From Methylobacterium sp. J-078 (GTDB lineage: Bacteria > Pseudomonadota > Alphaproteobacteria > Rhizobiales > Beijerinckiaceae), in NCBI RefSeq assembly GCF_022829285.1, contig NZ_JAKSYI010000068.1:1-56661 (forward strand): DNA of 56,661 bases, in the 5' to 3' direction. The position numbers and the translations under genes were made by a program. Positions 9,330 to 18,484 of the stretch are shown here, piece after piece (the first letter of the stretch is position 1; every line of letters starts with the position of its first letter). The notes beneath the pieces were generated by a model. That model did not search any database. It saw nothing but the letters and a program-made list of their open reading frames with translations, and was not told where the DNA came from.

Positions 9330-9379
9330 ACCGTGATCCTGACTTCTGGCATACAAAATACCATCAAAGGCCCTACACT

Positions 9380-9409
9380 TATATACCGCGCCCGGCCGAA
9401 CGCATGCAA
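9380..9409 (-). promoter_or_regulatory. Putative sigma70-type promoter of the fdhBA operon
   Basis: On the minus strand, TTGCAT (9409-9404) is followed after 18 bases by TATATA (9385-9380). This predicts a short leader of roughly 45 bases before the fdhB ATG at 9329. The A/T run around it stands out in very GC-rich DNA. The assignment comes from pattern matching only. Confidence 0.5.
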
Positions 9410-9422
9410 AAAATTGCGGCGC

Positions 9423-9746
9423 CTACTGGCCGCCAAAAGCGCGCAGGGGGCGCCCGGCCTCCGAGCGCTGGCGGAAGCTGAGCGTTCCGTCCGGAGCGAC
9501 CGCATCGAGGCGGGGCCCCACGACGGCCCCGAGGTCGAGTTCGAAGGCGTCCAGGGCGTCGTTGATCCGCCCGACGCCCGCCTCGTCGAGCGGTTCGTCC
9601 CCGGGAAGGTCCGAGCCGACTCCGCGCAGAGCGGTGCGCAGGGTCTCCGACAATTCGGGCGTCAGGGGAGGCGTAGCGTCCGCGGCGTAGCCGCGGGCAA
9701 TGCCCTCGATCAGATCCTGCGGAGAATGGGTTTGAAGTTCGGTCAT
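9423..9746 (-). CDS. Conserved-looking small hypothetical protein (107 aa)
   Basis: The product is acidic and mostly helical (PLTPELSETLRTALRG, then a DALDAFELDLGAVVGP segment). It has no signal peptide, no membrane helix and no motif that I recognise. ATG 9746 was chosen because the 12 residues upstream look like leader DNA. It sits just upstream of the fdhBA promoter on the same strand, so it may be transcribed separately. The link with formate metabolism is only positional. Confidence 0.5.
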   Translation of the reverse strand: MTELQTHSPQDLIEGIARGYAADATPPLTPELSETLRTALRGVGSDLPGDEPLDEAGVGRINDALDAFELDLGAVVGPRLDAVAPDGTLSFRQRSEAGRPLRAFGGQ

Positions 9747-9927
9747 CGGCGCGCCTCCCGGCATTCTTGTTCGCCGGATCAACGCACGGCGCGTGAATTC
9801 AGGCGCATGGCCCGGGCGAAGACTTGGAAACCGGGCTCGGCGGGGTGGCGATCGCCTGGGGGGAGTTCGGAACGACGGCGGGCACGCACGTCCCCAAAAA
9901 TGCCGCTCCGGAGCGGCCGGGCCCCGC

Positions 9928-11304
9928 TCATGCCCGGCGCGCCCGCTCCGCCTCCCCGATGGCCGCCTCGACGATGTCGAGGGCGTCCGTCATCTGCCCC
10001 GGCGTGACGGTGAGTGGCGGGGTCAGGGTCAGGACGTTGCCCATGGTGGTCTTGAACGACAGGCCGGCATCGAGCGCCCGGTACAGCACCGCCTCGGCGA
10101 GGTCGGCATCGGGTTCGCGGGTGGCGCGGTCGCGCACCAGTTCGATGCCGAGGAGGCAGCCTCGGCCGCGCACGTCGCCGATGGCCGGGCAGCGCGCCAT
10201 CATGGCGCCGAGGCGCTCCAGGGCGAGCGCCCCAACCCGCGCGGCGTTGGCGACAAGGTCTTCGTCCGCGATGATCCGGATCGTCTCCAGGGCGGCCCGC
10301 GTCGTCACCGGGTTCTTCTCGTGGATGTAGTGCCCGAAGGCCCAGGCGCCGCCGACGTCGAGGGAGGGATCGGCGATCACCGCCGCGATCGGCAGGATGC
10401 CGCCGCCGAGGCCCTTGCCGATCACCAGGATGTCGGGCGCGACACCGTCGTGCTCGCAGGAGAACATCCGCCCGGTCTTGCCGAGGCCGGTGGGGATCTC
10501 GTCGAAGATCAGCAGCACCCCATGCCGGTCGCAGATGCGCCGGACCTCCGCCCAGAACCCCGGCGGCGGGATGTAGGGCACCGCCCGCGTCGGCTCGGCG
10601 ACCAGGGCCGCCACGTCGGGGTCGCGGGTCAGCACGTAGTCGATCATGCGGGCGCAGGCCCGGCCGCTCGCCTCGGCGCCGTCGGTGCCGTAGGGGCAGC
10701 GGTAGCCGCCGAAGGGGGCGACGTGGAGCGCGCCGGCCACCAGCGGACCGGCGGGGCCGGAGCGGAACAGCATCTCCCCCGACATCGCCGCCGAGCCGGT
10801 GCCGGCGCCGTGGAAGGCATCCCAGAACGACAGGGTCTTGTGCCGGCCGGTGGCGGCACGGGCGACCTTCACCGCCACCTCTACCGCATCCGACCCGCCG
10901 GTGGTGAACAGCACCTTCGCGAGGGTGCCGGGCGTGATCGCCGCGAGTTTCTCGGCCAGGGCCAAGGCGGGCTCGCAGGCGTAGCGACGGGGCGCGAAGG
11001 GCAGCGCGTCCATCTGCTCGGCGATGGCGCGCTTGAGGCGCGGATGGCCGTAGCCGATGTGGTGGACGTTGTTGCCGTGGAAATCCATGTAGCGGCGCCC
11101 GGCCGCGTCCTCGATCCAGACCCCCTCCGCCCGCGTGATCGCATTGAGGCAGGGCGTCGAGACCGACTGGTGCAGGAAGGCCTCCGAATCCCGCGCGAGC
11201 AGCCCGCGCGTCGTCCCGTCGAGGCTCCGCGCCTGCCAGGCGGCACGGCGATCGGTGCGGTTGGTGTCGCCCTCGGATTCGGCGATCCGCGCGTCCCGGG
11301 TCAT
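9928..11304 (-). CDS. pbfA: Class-III PLP enzyme, probable (R)-1-hydroxy-2-aminoethylphosphonate ammonia-lyase
   Basis: The 458-aa protein has the class-III aminotransferase fold: the phosphate-binding TTGGSDAVE segment (about residue 134), Asp268 in LLIFDEIPTGLGKTGR and the PLP Schiff-base lysine Lys297 in IGKGLGGGILP. In AEP-degrading clusters, a paralogue of this kind (PbfA) eliminates ammonia from R-1-hydroxy-AEP to give phosphonoacetaldehyde, the substrate of PhnX. Its position as last gene of the AEP transport arm, overlapping the permease by 4 bases, supports that role over a generic aminotransferase. A PhnW-type transaminase is already present in the island. The reaction is inferred from family and context, not from a diagnostic residue. 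Confidence 0.75.
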   Translation of the reverse strand: MTRDARIAESEGDTNRTDRRAAWQARSLDGTTRGLLARDSEAFLHQSVSTPCLNAITRAEGVWIEDAAGRRYMDFHGNNVHHIGYGHPRLKRAIAEQMDALPFAPRRYACEPALALAEKLAAITPGTLAKVLFTTGGSDAVEVAVKVARAATGRHKTLSFWDAFHGAGTGSAAMSGEMLFRSGPAGPLVAGALHVAPFGGYRCPYGTDGAEASGRACARMIDYVLTRDPDVAALVAEPTRAVPYIPPPGFWAEVRRICDRHGVLLIFDEIPTGLGKTGRMFSCEHDGVAPDILVIGKGLGGGILPIAAVIADPSLDVGGAWAFGHYIHEKNPVTTRAALETIRIIADEDLVANAARVGALALERLGAMMARCPAIGDVRGRGCLLGIELVRDRATREPDADLAEAVLYRALDAGLSFKTTMGNVLTLTPPLTVTPGQMTDALDIVEAAIGEAERARRA

Positions 11305-13052
11305 GCTATCGCCTCGCGGCGGCGCCAGCCCTGGGCGCGGGCGACGACGAAGCGGTTGACCAGCGCCAGGGCGAGGCGGGCGCCCAAAGCCGTCGCCATG
11401 ATCACGCTCGCCATGGCGGCGGCCGCCGCCGTGGTGCCGGCCTCGTCCATGTGGACGATGGCGATGGCCGCGAGCTTGGTGCTCGGCCCGTAGAGGAAGA
11501 TCACCGCCGAGACCGTCGTCATCGCATTGACGAACAGGTAGACGAACAGCTCCAGCACGGTCGGCAGGCAGATCGGCAGGCTGACCCGGCGGAACGTCTG
11601 CCAGAACGGCACCTTCAGCGAGGCCGACACGGCCTCGAATTCCGGGTCGATCTGCTTGAGCGCCGTCGTCGCCGTCACATGGGCCACGGTGTAGTAGTGC
11701 GCGAGCGTGTTGATCACGAGGAGCGCCAGACTCCCGTAGAGGACGTTCAGCGGGTTCCAGGGCGCGTTGAAGAAGAACACGTAGCCGAGGCCGAGCACGA
11801 GGCCCGGCACGGCGAGCGGCAGCATCGCCAGCAGTTGGGCAAAGGCCCGGCCGGCGGGAAACAGCCTCAGCTTCTCGATGAGGTAGGCCCCGCAGAACAC
11901 GACCGCCGTGCCGATGGCGGCCACCGAGAGCGCCATGGCCAGCGAGTTCCAGTAGGGCGACCAGCCGTCGGCATCGGCCGCCGCGAAGTCGTAATGGTCG
12001 AGCGTCAGGCCGAGATTGTAGGGCCAGTAGCGGATGAACGAGGCCCAGACCGCGACCCCGTAGGTGCCCGCGATCACGCCGGCCACGAGCACCGCGTAGG
12101 CCAGCGCGAGCGGATCACGGACCGGGTGGGCCTTGGGCTCGTAGGGCACCGAGCGGGCCGAGAGCAGGGACGATTGCCGGCGCTGGATCAGGCGGTCGAC
12201 CACGAAGGCCAGCACGGCGGGCACCAGCATCAGCAGGCCGACGACGGCACCCATGGGGAAGTTCTGCTGGCCGACCACCTGCCGGTAGGCGTCGGTGGCG
12301 AGCACAGCGTACTGGCCGCCGATCACCTTCGGGATGCCGAAATCCGTGACCACCAGGGTGAAGACCACGAAGGCCGCGCTGACAAGGCCGTAGCGCGCCC
12401 CCGGCAGGGTCACGGTGAGGAAGGTGCGCCAGCGGCGCGTCCCCATGGCGGCGGCGGCCTCGTAGAGGCGCCCGTCGGAGAGGCCGAGGGCGGTGACGAG
12501 GATGATCAGGGCGTGCGGGAAGGCGTAGAGGCATTCCGCGAGGGTGATGCCGATCGGCCCGTAGACGCTGCGGCCGAACAGCAGGCCGCGCAGGAAGCCC
12601 TGGTTGCCCAGGATGTAGGTGAGCGCGATGCCCGACAGGAGGGAGGGTGCGAACAGCGGCAGGAGCGCCAGCGCCAGGAACAGGCCCTTGAACGGCATCG
12701 CCGTGCGGGTGAGCGCGTAGGCGTAGCCGAAAGCCAGCGGCACCACGATTCCCACGACGCTGCCGGCGACGGTCAGGCTGTTGAGGAGAGCGTCGACCAG
12801 GGTCGGCGTCGCGAAGTAGGTGCGGAAGTTCGACAGCCCCGCCATCCCGCCATCCGGCGCCTCCAGGCTCTTGATCAGCAGCGCGCCGAGGGGCAGCGCG
12901 ATGACGAGCAGGAGGAGCAGGCACAGGCCCGCGACGAGCGCGACGCCGATCGCGGTCTCGGGCACGGACCGGTATTTCGTGGGCGCGGCCTCCGGCAGAG
13001 CCCTGGCGAGGGTGGGTTCCCCCAGGATGGATTCGGCCATGGCGCGGCTCAC
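11301..13052 (-). CDS. phnU: AEP-type ABC transporter permease (fused two-domain)
   Basis: The 583-aa integral membrane protein contains two binding-protein-dependent permease domains in tandem with about 12 helices. The first EAAMG-like loop is YEAAAAMGTRRWRTFLTVTLPGA (about residues 195-220) and the second is EFEAVSASLKVPFWQTFRRVSLP (about 465-490). This is the layout of the putative 2-aminoethylphosphonate permease often called PhnU2. It starts with GTG at 13052, which overlaps the stop of the ATPase gene by 4 bases, and its own end overlaps the next gene by 4 bases. The overlaps indicate translational coupling of the importer with the ammonia-lyase gene. Confidence 0.85.
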   Translation of the reverse strand: MSRAMAESILGEPTLARALPEAAPTKYRSVPETAIGVALVAGLCLLLLLVIALPLGALLIKSLEAPDGGMAGLSNFRTYFATPTLVDALLNSLTVAGSVVGIVVPLAFGYAYALTRTAMPFKGLFLALALLPLFAPSLLSGIALTYILGNQGFLRGLLFGRSVYGPIGITLAECLYAFPHALIILVTALGLSDGRLYEAAAAMGTRRWRTFLTVTLPGARYGLVSAAFVVFTLVVTDFGIPKVIGGQYAVLATDAYRQVVGQQNFPMGAVVGLLMLVPAVLAFVVDRLIQRRQSSLLSARSVPYEPKAHPVRDPLALAYAVLVAGVIAGTYGVAVWASFIRYWPYNLGLTLDHYDFAAADADGWSPYWNSLAMALSVAAIGTAVVFCGAYLIEKLRLFPAGRAFAQLLAMLPLAVPGLVLGLGYVFFFNAPWNPLNVLYGSLALLVINTLAHYYTVAHVTATTALKQIDPEFEAVSASLKVPFWQTFRRVSLPICLPTVLELFVYLFVNAMTTVSAVIFLYGPSTKLAAIAIVHMDEAGTTAAAAAMASVIMATALGARLALALVNRFVVARAQGWRRREAIA

Positions 13053-14146
13053 GGGTGCGCCGCCACGGGGAAGGCCCGCAGGGCCGCCGGCGGCAGGGAG
13101 ACGTAGAGGTACTGGCCTTCCGTCAGGGCGAGGTCGCCGTGGAGATTGGCCGAAACGTCGGCCACCAGCGAGCCGCCGAGGTCGAGGCTCGGTTCCAGGC
13201 GGGCGCGGGTGAAGGCGCCGAGGAATTCGAGGCTGCGCACCCGCACCTGAAACGCGTTGACGTCGGTGGGCCGCACGTTGCCGACCCGGATCTCCTCCGG
13301 CCGGAAGCCCAGGCGCACCGGACTGCCGGGGATGAAGCCGCGTCCCTCCTCGCAGACGAGATCGACGGCGCCGACCCGGATTTGGCGGGCCGAACCGACC
13401 CGGGCATCGAGGAACGTCATCGCTCCGATGAAGTCGGCCACGAAGGCGGTGGCGGGGTTTCGGTAGATCTCCGCCGGGGTGCCCACTTGCTCGATCGTGC
13501 CGCGGTTCATCACCACGACCCGGTCGGCCATGGCCAACGCCTCCTCTTGGTCGTGGGTGACCATGATGGTGGTGATCCCGAGGCGCTTCTGAAGCTGCCG
13601 GATCTCGTCGCGCAGCCGCGTGCGCACCTTGGCGTCCAGCGCCGAGAGCGGCTCGTCGAGGAGGAGAAGGGAGGGCGAGGTCGCCAGGGCGCGGGCGAGC
13701 GCCACCCGCTGCTGCTGGCCGCCCGAGAGCTGGACGGGATACTTGGTGCCTTGCTCGGGCAGGCCCACGAGGGCCAGCAGGTCGGCGACCCGGGCGGCGA
13801 CCCGCGCCCGCGGCATCCGCCGGTTGACGAGACCGTAGGCGACGTTCGCCGCCACGGTGAGGTTCGGGAACAGCGCGTAGGACTGGAACACGATGCCGAA
13901 ATCCCGCGCCGCCGGCGGCGCCCGCGAGACGTCGGTGGAGCCGATCGCGATGCGCCCCGCATCCTGCCGGTCAAGGCCGGCGATCAGGCGCAGCAGGGTG
14001 GTCTTGCCGCAGCCGGAGGGGCCGAGGAAGCAGACGAACTCGCCCCGGGCAATCTCCAGGTCGATCCCGTCGAGGGCCGTGAAGGCCCCGTAGCGCTTCG
14101 ACAATCCCGAAACCCTGAGGAACGGCGTCGCGTCGCCAGGCGTCAT
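13049..14146 (-). CDS. phnT: AEP-type ABC transporter ATP-binding protein
   Basis: The 365-aa ATPase energises phosphonate import. It shows Walker [10 protein letters not shown] (about residues 40-48), the Q-loop FQSYALFPN, the signature [15 protein letters not shown], Walker [13 protein letters not shown] and the H-loop [14 protein letters not shown]-like C-terminal domain follows (about 285-355), as in the polyamine/iron/AEP transporter subfamily. ATG 14146 follows an AGGAG sequence. It lies between the binding-protein gene and the permease gene. Confidence 0.9.
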   Translation of the reverse strand: MTPGDATPFLRVSGLSKRYGAFTALDGIDLEIARGEFVCFLGPSGCGKTTLLRLIAGLDRQDAGRIAIGSTDVSRAPPAARDFGIVFQSYALFPNLTVAANVAYGLVNRRMPRARVAARVADLLALVGLPEQGTKYPVQLSGGQQQRVALARALATSPSLLLLDEPLSALDAKVRTRLRDEIRQLQKRLGITTIMVTHDQEEALAMADRVVVMNRGTIEQVGTPAEIYRNPATAFVADFIGAMTFLDARVGSARQIRVGAVDLVCEEGRGFIPGSPVRLGFRPEEIRVGNVRPTDVNAFQVRVRSLEFLGAFTRARLEPSLDLGGSLVADVSANLHGDLALTEGQYLYVSLPPAALRAFPVAAHP

Positions 14147-14222
14147 GGCGGTGCTCCTGATCTCTGTGCGGCCGGGGCTGCGCCCTACTTCCTGGCGACC
14201 TTCTACTTCTTGGCAGCCTTCT
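14147..14222 (-). repeat. Three 18-bp repeats, each ending in an in-frame stop, at the end of phnS
   Basis: Read in the phnS frame, the DNA at the gene's 3' end has three near-identical 18-base units. They encode [A/V]A[K/R]K, then TAG, then usually K. The first TAG ends the annotated protein and the next two lie in the same frame just beyond it. This looks like tandem duplication of the gene end. Confidence 0.6.
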
Positions 14223-15246
14223 ATTTCTTGGCGGCCTTGGCCTCGTAGCGGCGCGACCACTCGGCCAGCACCCGCTCGCGGTTGTCGGCCATCCAGCCGA
14301 GATCGTTCTTGATCATCGCGGCCTCGGCGTTGGCGGGGTAGTTCGCCGGCACGTTGGCGACACCCGGATAGGCGACGACCGCATAGCTCTTCGCGTAGAG
14401 TTCGTTGGCAGCCTTCGTGGCACCCCAGTCCGCGACCTTGCGGGCGAGTTCCAGGTGCTTGGTGGCGGCGACGATGGCGTAGGCCTCCTCGTCCCAGCCC
14501 GTGCCGTCGGCGGGGACGACCACCGCGAGGGGCGCGCCCTTGGTCTTCTCGGCGGCGCCACGCATGTCGAGCGACAGACCGGCGGTGCGCTCGCCGCGGG
14601 CGGCCTGGACGCAGGGCGCGGACCCCGAATGCAGGTAGGCGGCGATGTTGTCGTGGAGCTTGTCCATGTAGGCCCAGCCGGCCTCCTCGCCCATGCCCTG
14701 GAGCCAGCCCGCGACCAGCAGGTAGCCGGTGCCCGAGGAGGCCGGATGCGGCATCACCACCTTGCCCTTGAGGGCCGGCACCAGCAGGTCCGCCCAGCGC
14801 ACGGGGGTCTTCACCCCGTCCTTCTCGGCCTCCGCCGTGTTGAAGCAGACCACGCCGATCGAGGCGTCGGTGCCGGTCCAGCTGTAGGGCGGCACGGAAT
14901 CGCGGAAGGCGGCTTTCAGGGCGTCGGCGCCCTTCGGCTCGTAGGTGGCGAGCAGCCCCTGCTTCTCGAACAGCAGGAGGCTGGAGGCGGCCAGTCCCAT
15001 CACCATGTCGGCCCGGGGATTGTCCTTCTCGGCAAGGAAGCGGGCGGTGATGACGCCGGTCGAATCCCGCACCCAGACCACCTCCACCTCGGGTACCGCC
15101 CGCTCGATCCCGGCCTTGAAGGGACCGAGCTGGTCGTTCTCCAGGGCCGTGTAGATCGTGAGCCGGGTGCGCTCGGCGGCCGACACGGGTGCGGCCAGGG
15201 ACGACGCGAGGGCGAGGGTCAGGGCGAGGAGGCCGAGGACTTTCAT
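14221..15246 (-). CDS. phnS: AEP-type ABC transporter periplasmic substrate-binding protein
   Basis: The 341-aa extracytoplasmic binding protein has a Sec signal peptide with cleavage expected after VSAA (about residue 24). The mature part starts RTRLTIYTALENDQ, a hallmark of the AEP/iron(III)-type family-1 binding proteins that assemble with PhnT/PhnU-like components. The body carries ADMVMGLAAS and PHPASSGTGYL, two segments that line the ligand cleft in this family. It is the first gene of the transport arm (phnS-phnT-phnU-pbfA). It lies 237 bases downstream of phnX, so a separate promoter is likely. Confidence 0.85.
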   Translation of the reverse strand: MKVLGLLALTLALASSLAAPVSAAERTRLTIYTALENDQLGPFKAGIERAVPEVEVVWVRDSTGVITARFLAEKDNPRADMVMGLAASSLLLFEKQGLLATYEPKGADALKAAFRDSVPPYSWTGTDASIGVVCFNTAEAEKDGVKTPVRWADLLVPALKGKVVMPHPASSGTGYLLVAGWLQGMGEEAGWAYMDKLHDNIAAYLHSGSAPCVQAARGERTAGLSLDMRGAAEKTKGAPLAVVVPADGTGWDEEAYAIVAATKHLELARKVADWGATKAANELYAKSYAVVAYPGVANVPANYPANAEAAMIKNDLGWMADNRERVLAEWSRRYEAKAAKK

Positions 15247-15483
15247 GGACGATACTCCGGGGTCTTGTCGTTCCGATGTCTAAGGCCTGGTCCATGACAG
15301 TAAGAAGACAAAAACCGATGCGATCAAGTCCAGCCTTTTTGCATATAGTGCCTAATTACAGACCATGATAAAGATTTACTTGCGTAGACGGCAGACGGCC
15401 GAAATCGATCCGCGGCGCCCGGCCGCGGATCGATGCCGAAATCTTCGTTTCCCTGCAAAAGGAGGCTCGCCGGGGCGACCTCC
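15247..15483 (-). promoter_or_regulatory. AT-rich region between phnX and phnS, likely promoter
   Basis: This 237-base gap contains the AT-richest stretch of the AEP island (about 15295-15385). On the minus strand a TATATG element follows a TTTATC-like element at plausible -10/-35 spacing around 15342-15370. A promoter for phnSTU-pbfA is expected here. The exact boxes are uncertain. Confidence 0.3.
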
Positions 15484-16311
15484 TCAGCAGGCCTGGGGCA
15501 TGCGTCCGGCGGCCAGCAATCCCTCGATGTCGCTCACCACGCCCGGCAGCTCGGCGATCGTGTCGATGAGGAAGTGGGGCTTCGAATCGGCGAACAGGGC
15601 GGCGATCCGGGCCCGCTCGGCGGCCAGGCGCTCGGCGGGCGCTGCGCGGAACGCGTCGTAGCTCAGGCCCAGCGCGTTGCCCGAGCAGGTGAGCGCCACC
15701 GTCCACATGCCGGCCCGGCGGCCCTCGAGGATGCCCGGAACCGTGTCGTCGACCTTCACGCAGGCGGCGACGTCGTCGATGCCGAGGGCGATCACGTTGG
15801 CGAGGGCCTGGGCCGGGAAGGGACGCCCGTTCGGGACCTCGTCCGTGGCGACCACATGGTCGGCGACGTAGCCGTTGGTGGCGGCGAGCGCGACCACGCG
15901 CTCCATCACGCGGGCGGGATACCCTGAGCAGGAGCCGATCTTCAGGCCCCGGGCCCGCAGGTCGGCGACGGCCTCCAGCGCCCCCGGGATCACCGCGGAA
16001 TGCGCGGCGATCTTCTCGATCTGCAGCGGCATGAAGCGCTCGTAGATCGCGGTGACGTCCGCGTCGGTGGCGGGGTGCCCGTGCGCGGCGGCGTAGCGCG
16101 CCGCGATCGCGGGGTCGTTCAGGAGGGTGCGGATGTGGTCCCACTTGCCCATGCCCATCGGGCCCCTCGCCTCGGGCAGGCTCACGGCGACGCCGAACTC
16201 CGCGAAGGCCTCGACGAAGATCTGGGTGGGGGCGAAGGAGCCGAAATCGACCACGGTCCCGGCCCAGTCGAGGATCGCCGCCTGGAGCTTCTTCGGGGGA
16301 GCGTAGGACAT
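15484..16311 (-). CDS. phnX: Phosphonoacetaldehyde hydrolase (phosphonatase)
   Basis: The 275-aa HAD-superfamily enzyme splits the C-P bond of phosphonoacetaldehyde to acetaldehyde and phosphate. The nucleophile motif is DWAGT with Asp15. The cap-domain lysine that forms the Schiff base is Lys56 in MGMGKWDHI, a residue specific to phosphonatases. The sugar-phosphatase-like core motifs follow as SCSGYP (motif II) and KVDDTVPGI (motif III/IV). ATG 16311 lies 36 bases after the phnW stop, so the two genes form an operon. All catalytic residues are visible. Confidence 0.95.
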   Translation of the reverse strand: MSYAPPKKLQAAILDWAGTVVDFGSFAPTQIFVEAFAEFGVAVSLPEARGPMGMGKWDHIRTLLNDPAIAARYAAAHGHPATDADVTAIYERFMPLQIEKIAAHSAVIPGALEAVADLRARGLKIGSCSGYPARVMERVVALAATNGYVADHVVATDEVPNGRPFPAQALANVIALGIDDVAACVKVDDTVPGILEGRRAGMWTVALTCSGNALGLSYDAFRAAPAERLAAERARIAALFADSKPHFLIDTIAELPGVVSDIEGLLAAGRMPQAC

Positions 16312-16346
16312 GGATAGACTTTCGCGTGCGGCCGAGGGACGGGCGA

Positions 16347-17471
16347 TCAGAGGGTCGTGATGTTCAGATCGGCGAACGCCGCGGCGACGGCCTCGACCGC
16401 CCGCTCCATGTCGGCGGATTCGACGTGACCGATGCAGCCCACGCGAAAGGTCTCGCGCTGCGTGAGCTTGCCCGGATAGAGGATGAAGCCCCGCGCGCGC
16501 ACGGCGGCGTAGAAGTCGGCGAAGCGGTACTTCGGGTCGCGCGGGGCGTGGAAGGTCACGATGATCGGCGCCTGGATTTGAGGCGCCAGGAAGGACTTCA
16601 GGCCGAGGCGCTCCATGCCGCGGATCAGCACATCGCAGTTGCGCGCGTACTTGGCGTGGCGGGCCGGCAGGCCGCCCTCCTCCGCGTGTTGCAGCAGCGC
16701 CTCGTGGAGCGCCGCCACGACATGGGTCGGCGGGGTGAAGCGCCACTGCCCCGTGCGCTGCATGTAGGTGTGCTGGTCGCTGAGGTTCAGCGCCAGCGAC
16801 GGCGAATTGCCCTCGGCCCGGGCCAGGGCATCGCCCCGCGCGATCACGAAGCCCATGCCGGGCACGCCCTCGAGGCACTTGCCCGAGGCGGCGATCAGCG
16901 CCTCGATCGGCACCGCGGCCGCATCGATGGGCAGCGCCCCGAAGGAACTCATCGCATCGACGATGAGACCGCGCCCGTGGCGCGCGACCACGTCGGCGAT
17001 TTCGGGCAGCGGGTTGAGGATGCCGGTGCTGGTCTCGCAGTGGATCAGCCCGACATGGCTGATGGCGGGATCGGCGGCGAGCAGGTCGTCGACGGCCTCG
17101 GGGGTGGTCGGCACGTCGTCGGCGGTCTCGTAGACCGTGTGGTCATGGCCGAGCGCCTCGCAGATCCGGGCCAGGCGCTTGCCGTAGGCGCCGTTGACGA
17201 GGACCAGCACCTTGCCGGTGCGCGGCACCAGGGTGCCGATGGCGGCCTCCACGGCGAAGGTTCCGCTTCCCTGCAGCGGCACGCAGACATGGCTGCCGGT
17301 GCCGTTGGCGATGGCGACGAGACGCGCGCAGACGTCGGCCGTCAGGGCGTTGAAACTTCCGTCCCAGGACCCCCAATCGGTCATCATCGCCGCGCGGGTG
17401 CGCTCGGACGTCGTCAGCGGACCGGGGGTCAGGAGGATCGGCGTCGGAGGGGTGGACGAGGCGCCTGTCAT
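16347..17471 (-). CDS. phnW: 2-aminoethylphosphonate:pyruvate transaminase
   Basis: The 374-aa class-V PLP aminotransferase converts AEP and pyruvate to phosphonoacetaldehyde and alanine. Diagnostic segments are [10 protein letters not shown] at the N-terminus, [11 protein letters not shown] with Asp172 under the PLP ring, and [14 protein letters not shown] with the Schiff-base Lys198. ATG 17471 is preceded by AGGA at good spacing. It heads the catabolic arm and is transcribed divergently from the LysR regulator, with a 137-base shared control region. Confidence 0.95.
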   Translation of the reverse strand: MTGASSTPPTPILLTPGPLTTSERTRAAMMTDWGSWDGSFNALTADVCARLVAIANGTGSHVCVPLQGSGTFAVEAAIGTLVPRTGKVLVLVNGAYGKRLARICEALGHDHTVYETADDVPTTPEAVDDLLAADPAISHVGLIHCETSTGILNPLPEIADVVARHGRGLIVDAMSSFGALPIDAAAVPIEALIAASGKCLEGVPGMGFVIARGDALARAEGNSPSLALNLSDQHTYMQRTGQWRFTPPTHVVAALHEALLQHAEEGGLPARHAKYARNCDVLIRGMERLGLKSFLAPQIQAPIIVTFHAPRDPKYRFADFYAAVRARGFILYPGKLTQRETFRVGCIGHVESADMERAVEAVAAAFADLNITTL

Positions 17472-17608
17472 GGTGATCCTGCCCGATCGGCCTTGGGACA
17501 ATCCCGTGCCGAAGCGCGCTCCGGGATGCGGCGACCTTGCGTTCGGGCAACCCATCAGATCAAATCGTTTCTCGTGATGCGTGCCATCAGTCTGACCGAT
17601 CGATCGCC
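17472..17608. promoter_or_regulatory. Divergent control region phnW / lysR
   Basis: The 137 bases between the divergent phnW and LysR genes are the expected site for a LysR operator controlling both. An AT-richer core lies at about 17552-17575. I cannot point to a clean T-N11-A palindrome. Confidence 0.35.
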
Positions 17609-18484
17609 ATGAACCTCTTCCAGCTTCGGGCCTTCGATGCGGTCGCGCGGGAGGGCAGCTTCACGCGCGCGGCCGGGCGGCTCTGCATCAGCCAGCCCGC
17701 GGTGACCGGGCACATCAAGGCGCTGGAGGAGCGCTACGACCTCGTGCTGTTCCGGCGCACCGCGCGCGCCGCCGAGCTGACCCCGCAGGGCCGGGCCCTG
17801 GCGGAGCTCACCGGCCCGCTCTTCGGCTTGGTGGAGCAGGCGGAGGACCTCCTCGAGGCCAACCGGACCCTGGTCTCGGGGCGGGTCGAGATCGCGGTGG
17901 ATTCGCCGCACATCGTGATGCCCCTGCTGGCGCGCCTGCGCGCGCGCCACCCCGGCATCGTCGTCGGGTTGATCCTCGGCAACGCCGCCGACACCCGCGA
18001 GGCCCTGCTGTCGGAGCGGGCGAGCGTCGCCGTGCTCACCGAGGCCGAGGCGCATCCGGATCTCCACCTCGCGCAGATCGCGGTCTCGCGCATCTGCGCG
18101 GTGGTCCCGCGCGGCCATCCCCTGGCGGATCGCGAAACGCTCGACCGCGCCGAACTCGACGGCGCCGCAATGGTGCTGCGCGAGCCGACCTCGGTGACCC
18201 GGCGCACCTTCGACCGGGCCTGCCGGGCCGGCGGCGTCGCGCCCGCCGTGCTGATGGAACTCGACAGCCGCGAGGCGGTGATCGAGGCCGCCGCCGCGGG
18301 GATCGGCATCGGCATCGTCTCGTCCCTGGAATGCGGGGCGGACACCCGGATCGCCGCGATCCCGATCGCGGGCGCCGACCTCACCAACCGCCACGCGATC
18401 GCCTGCCTCGCGCGGCGGCGGAACCTGCGCCTGATCCGGGCGGTGTTCGGGCTGGCGACCGAGACAGACGAGGCGGCGCGATGA
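17609..18484 (+). CDS. LysR-family regulator of aminoethylphosphonate catabolism
   Basis: The 291-aa protein begins with a LysR winged helix-turn-helix ([22 protein letters not shown], recognition helix near [14 protein letters not shown], residues 1-60). A type-2 periplasmic-binding-like effector domain follows (about 90-290). Divergent transcription from phnW matches the AEP-associated LysR subfamily found beside phnW/phnX. It probably activates phnWX and perhaps the transport operon when AEP is present. The ATG at 17609 gives the standard LysR N-terminus. Its stop overlaps the next ATG by 4 bases. Confidence 0.85.
   Translation: MNLFQLRAFDAVAREGSFTRAAGRLCISQPAVTGHIKALEERYDLVLFRRTARAAELTPQGRALAELTGPLFGLVEQAEDLLEANRTLVSGRVEIAVDSPHIVMPLLARLRARHPGIVVGLILGNAADTREALLSERASVAVLTEAEAHPDLHLAQIAVSRICAVVPRGHPLADRETLDRAELDGAAMVLREPTSVTRRTFDRACRAGGVAPAVLMELDSREAVIEAAAAGIGIGIVSSLECGADTRIAAIPIAGADLTNRHAIACLARRRNLRLIRAVFGLATETDEAAR

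Noticed and set aside
9928..11304. Calling the class-III PLP gene a plain aminotransferase
   Set aside because: The cluster already has the PhnW transaminase, and the gene is coupled to the AEP importer. The PbfA-type lyase fits better, although sequence alone cannot prove it.
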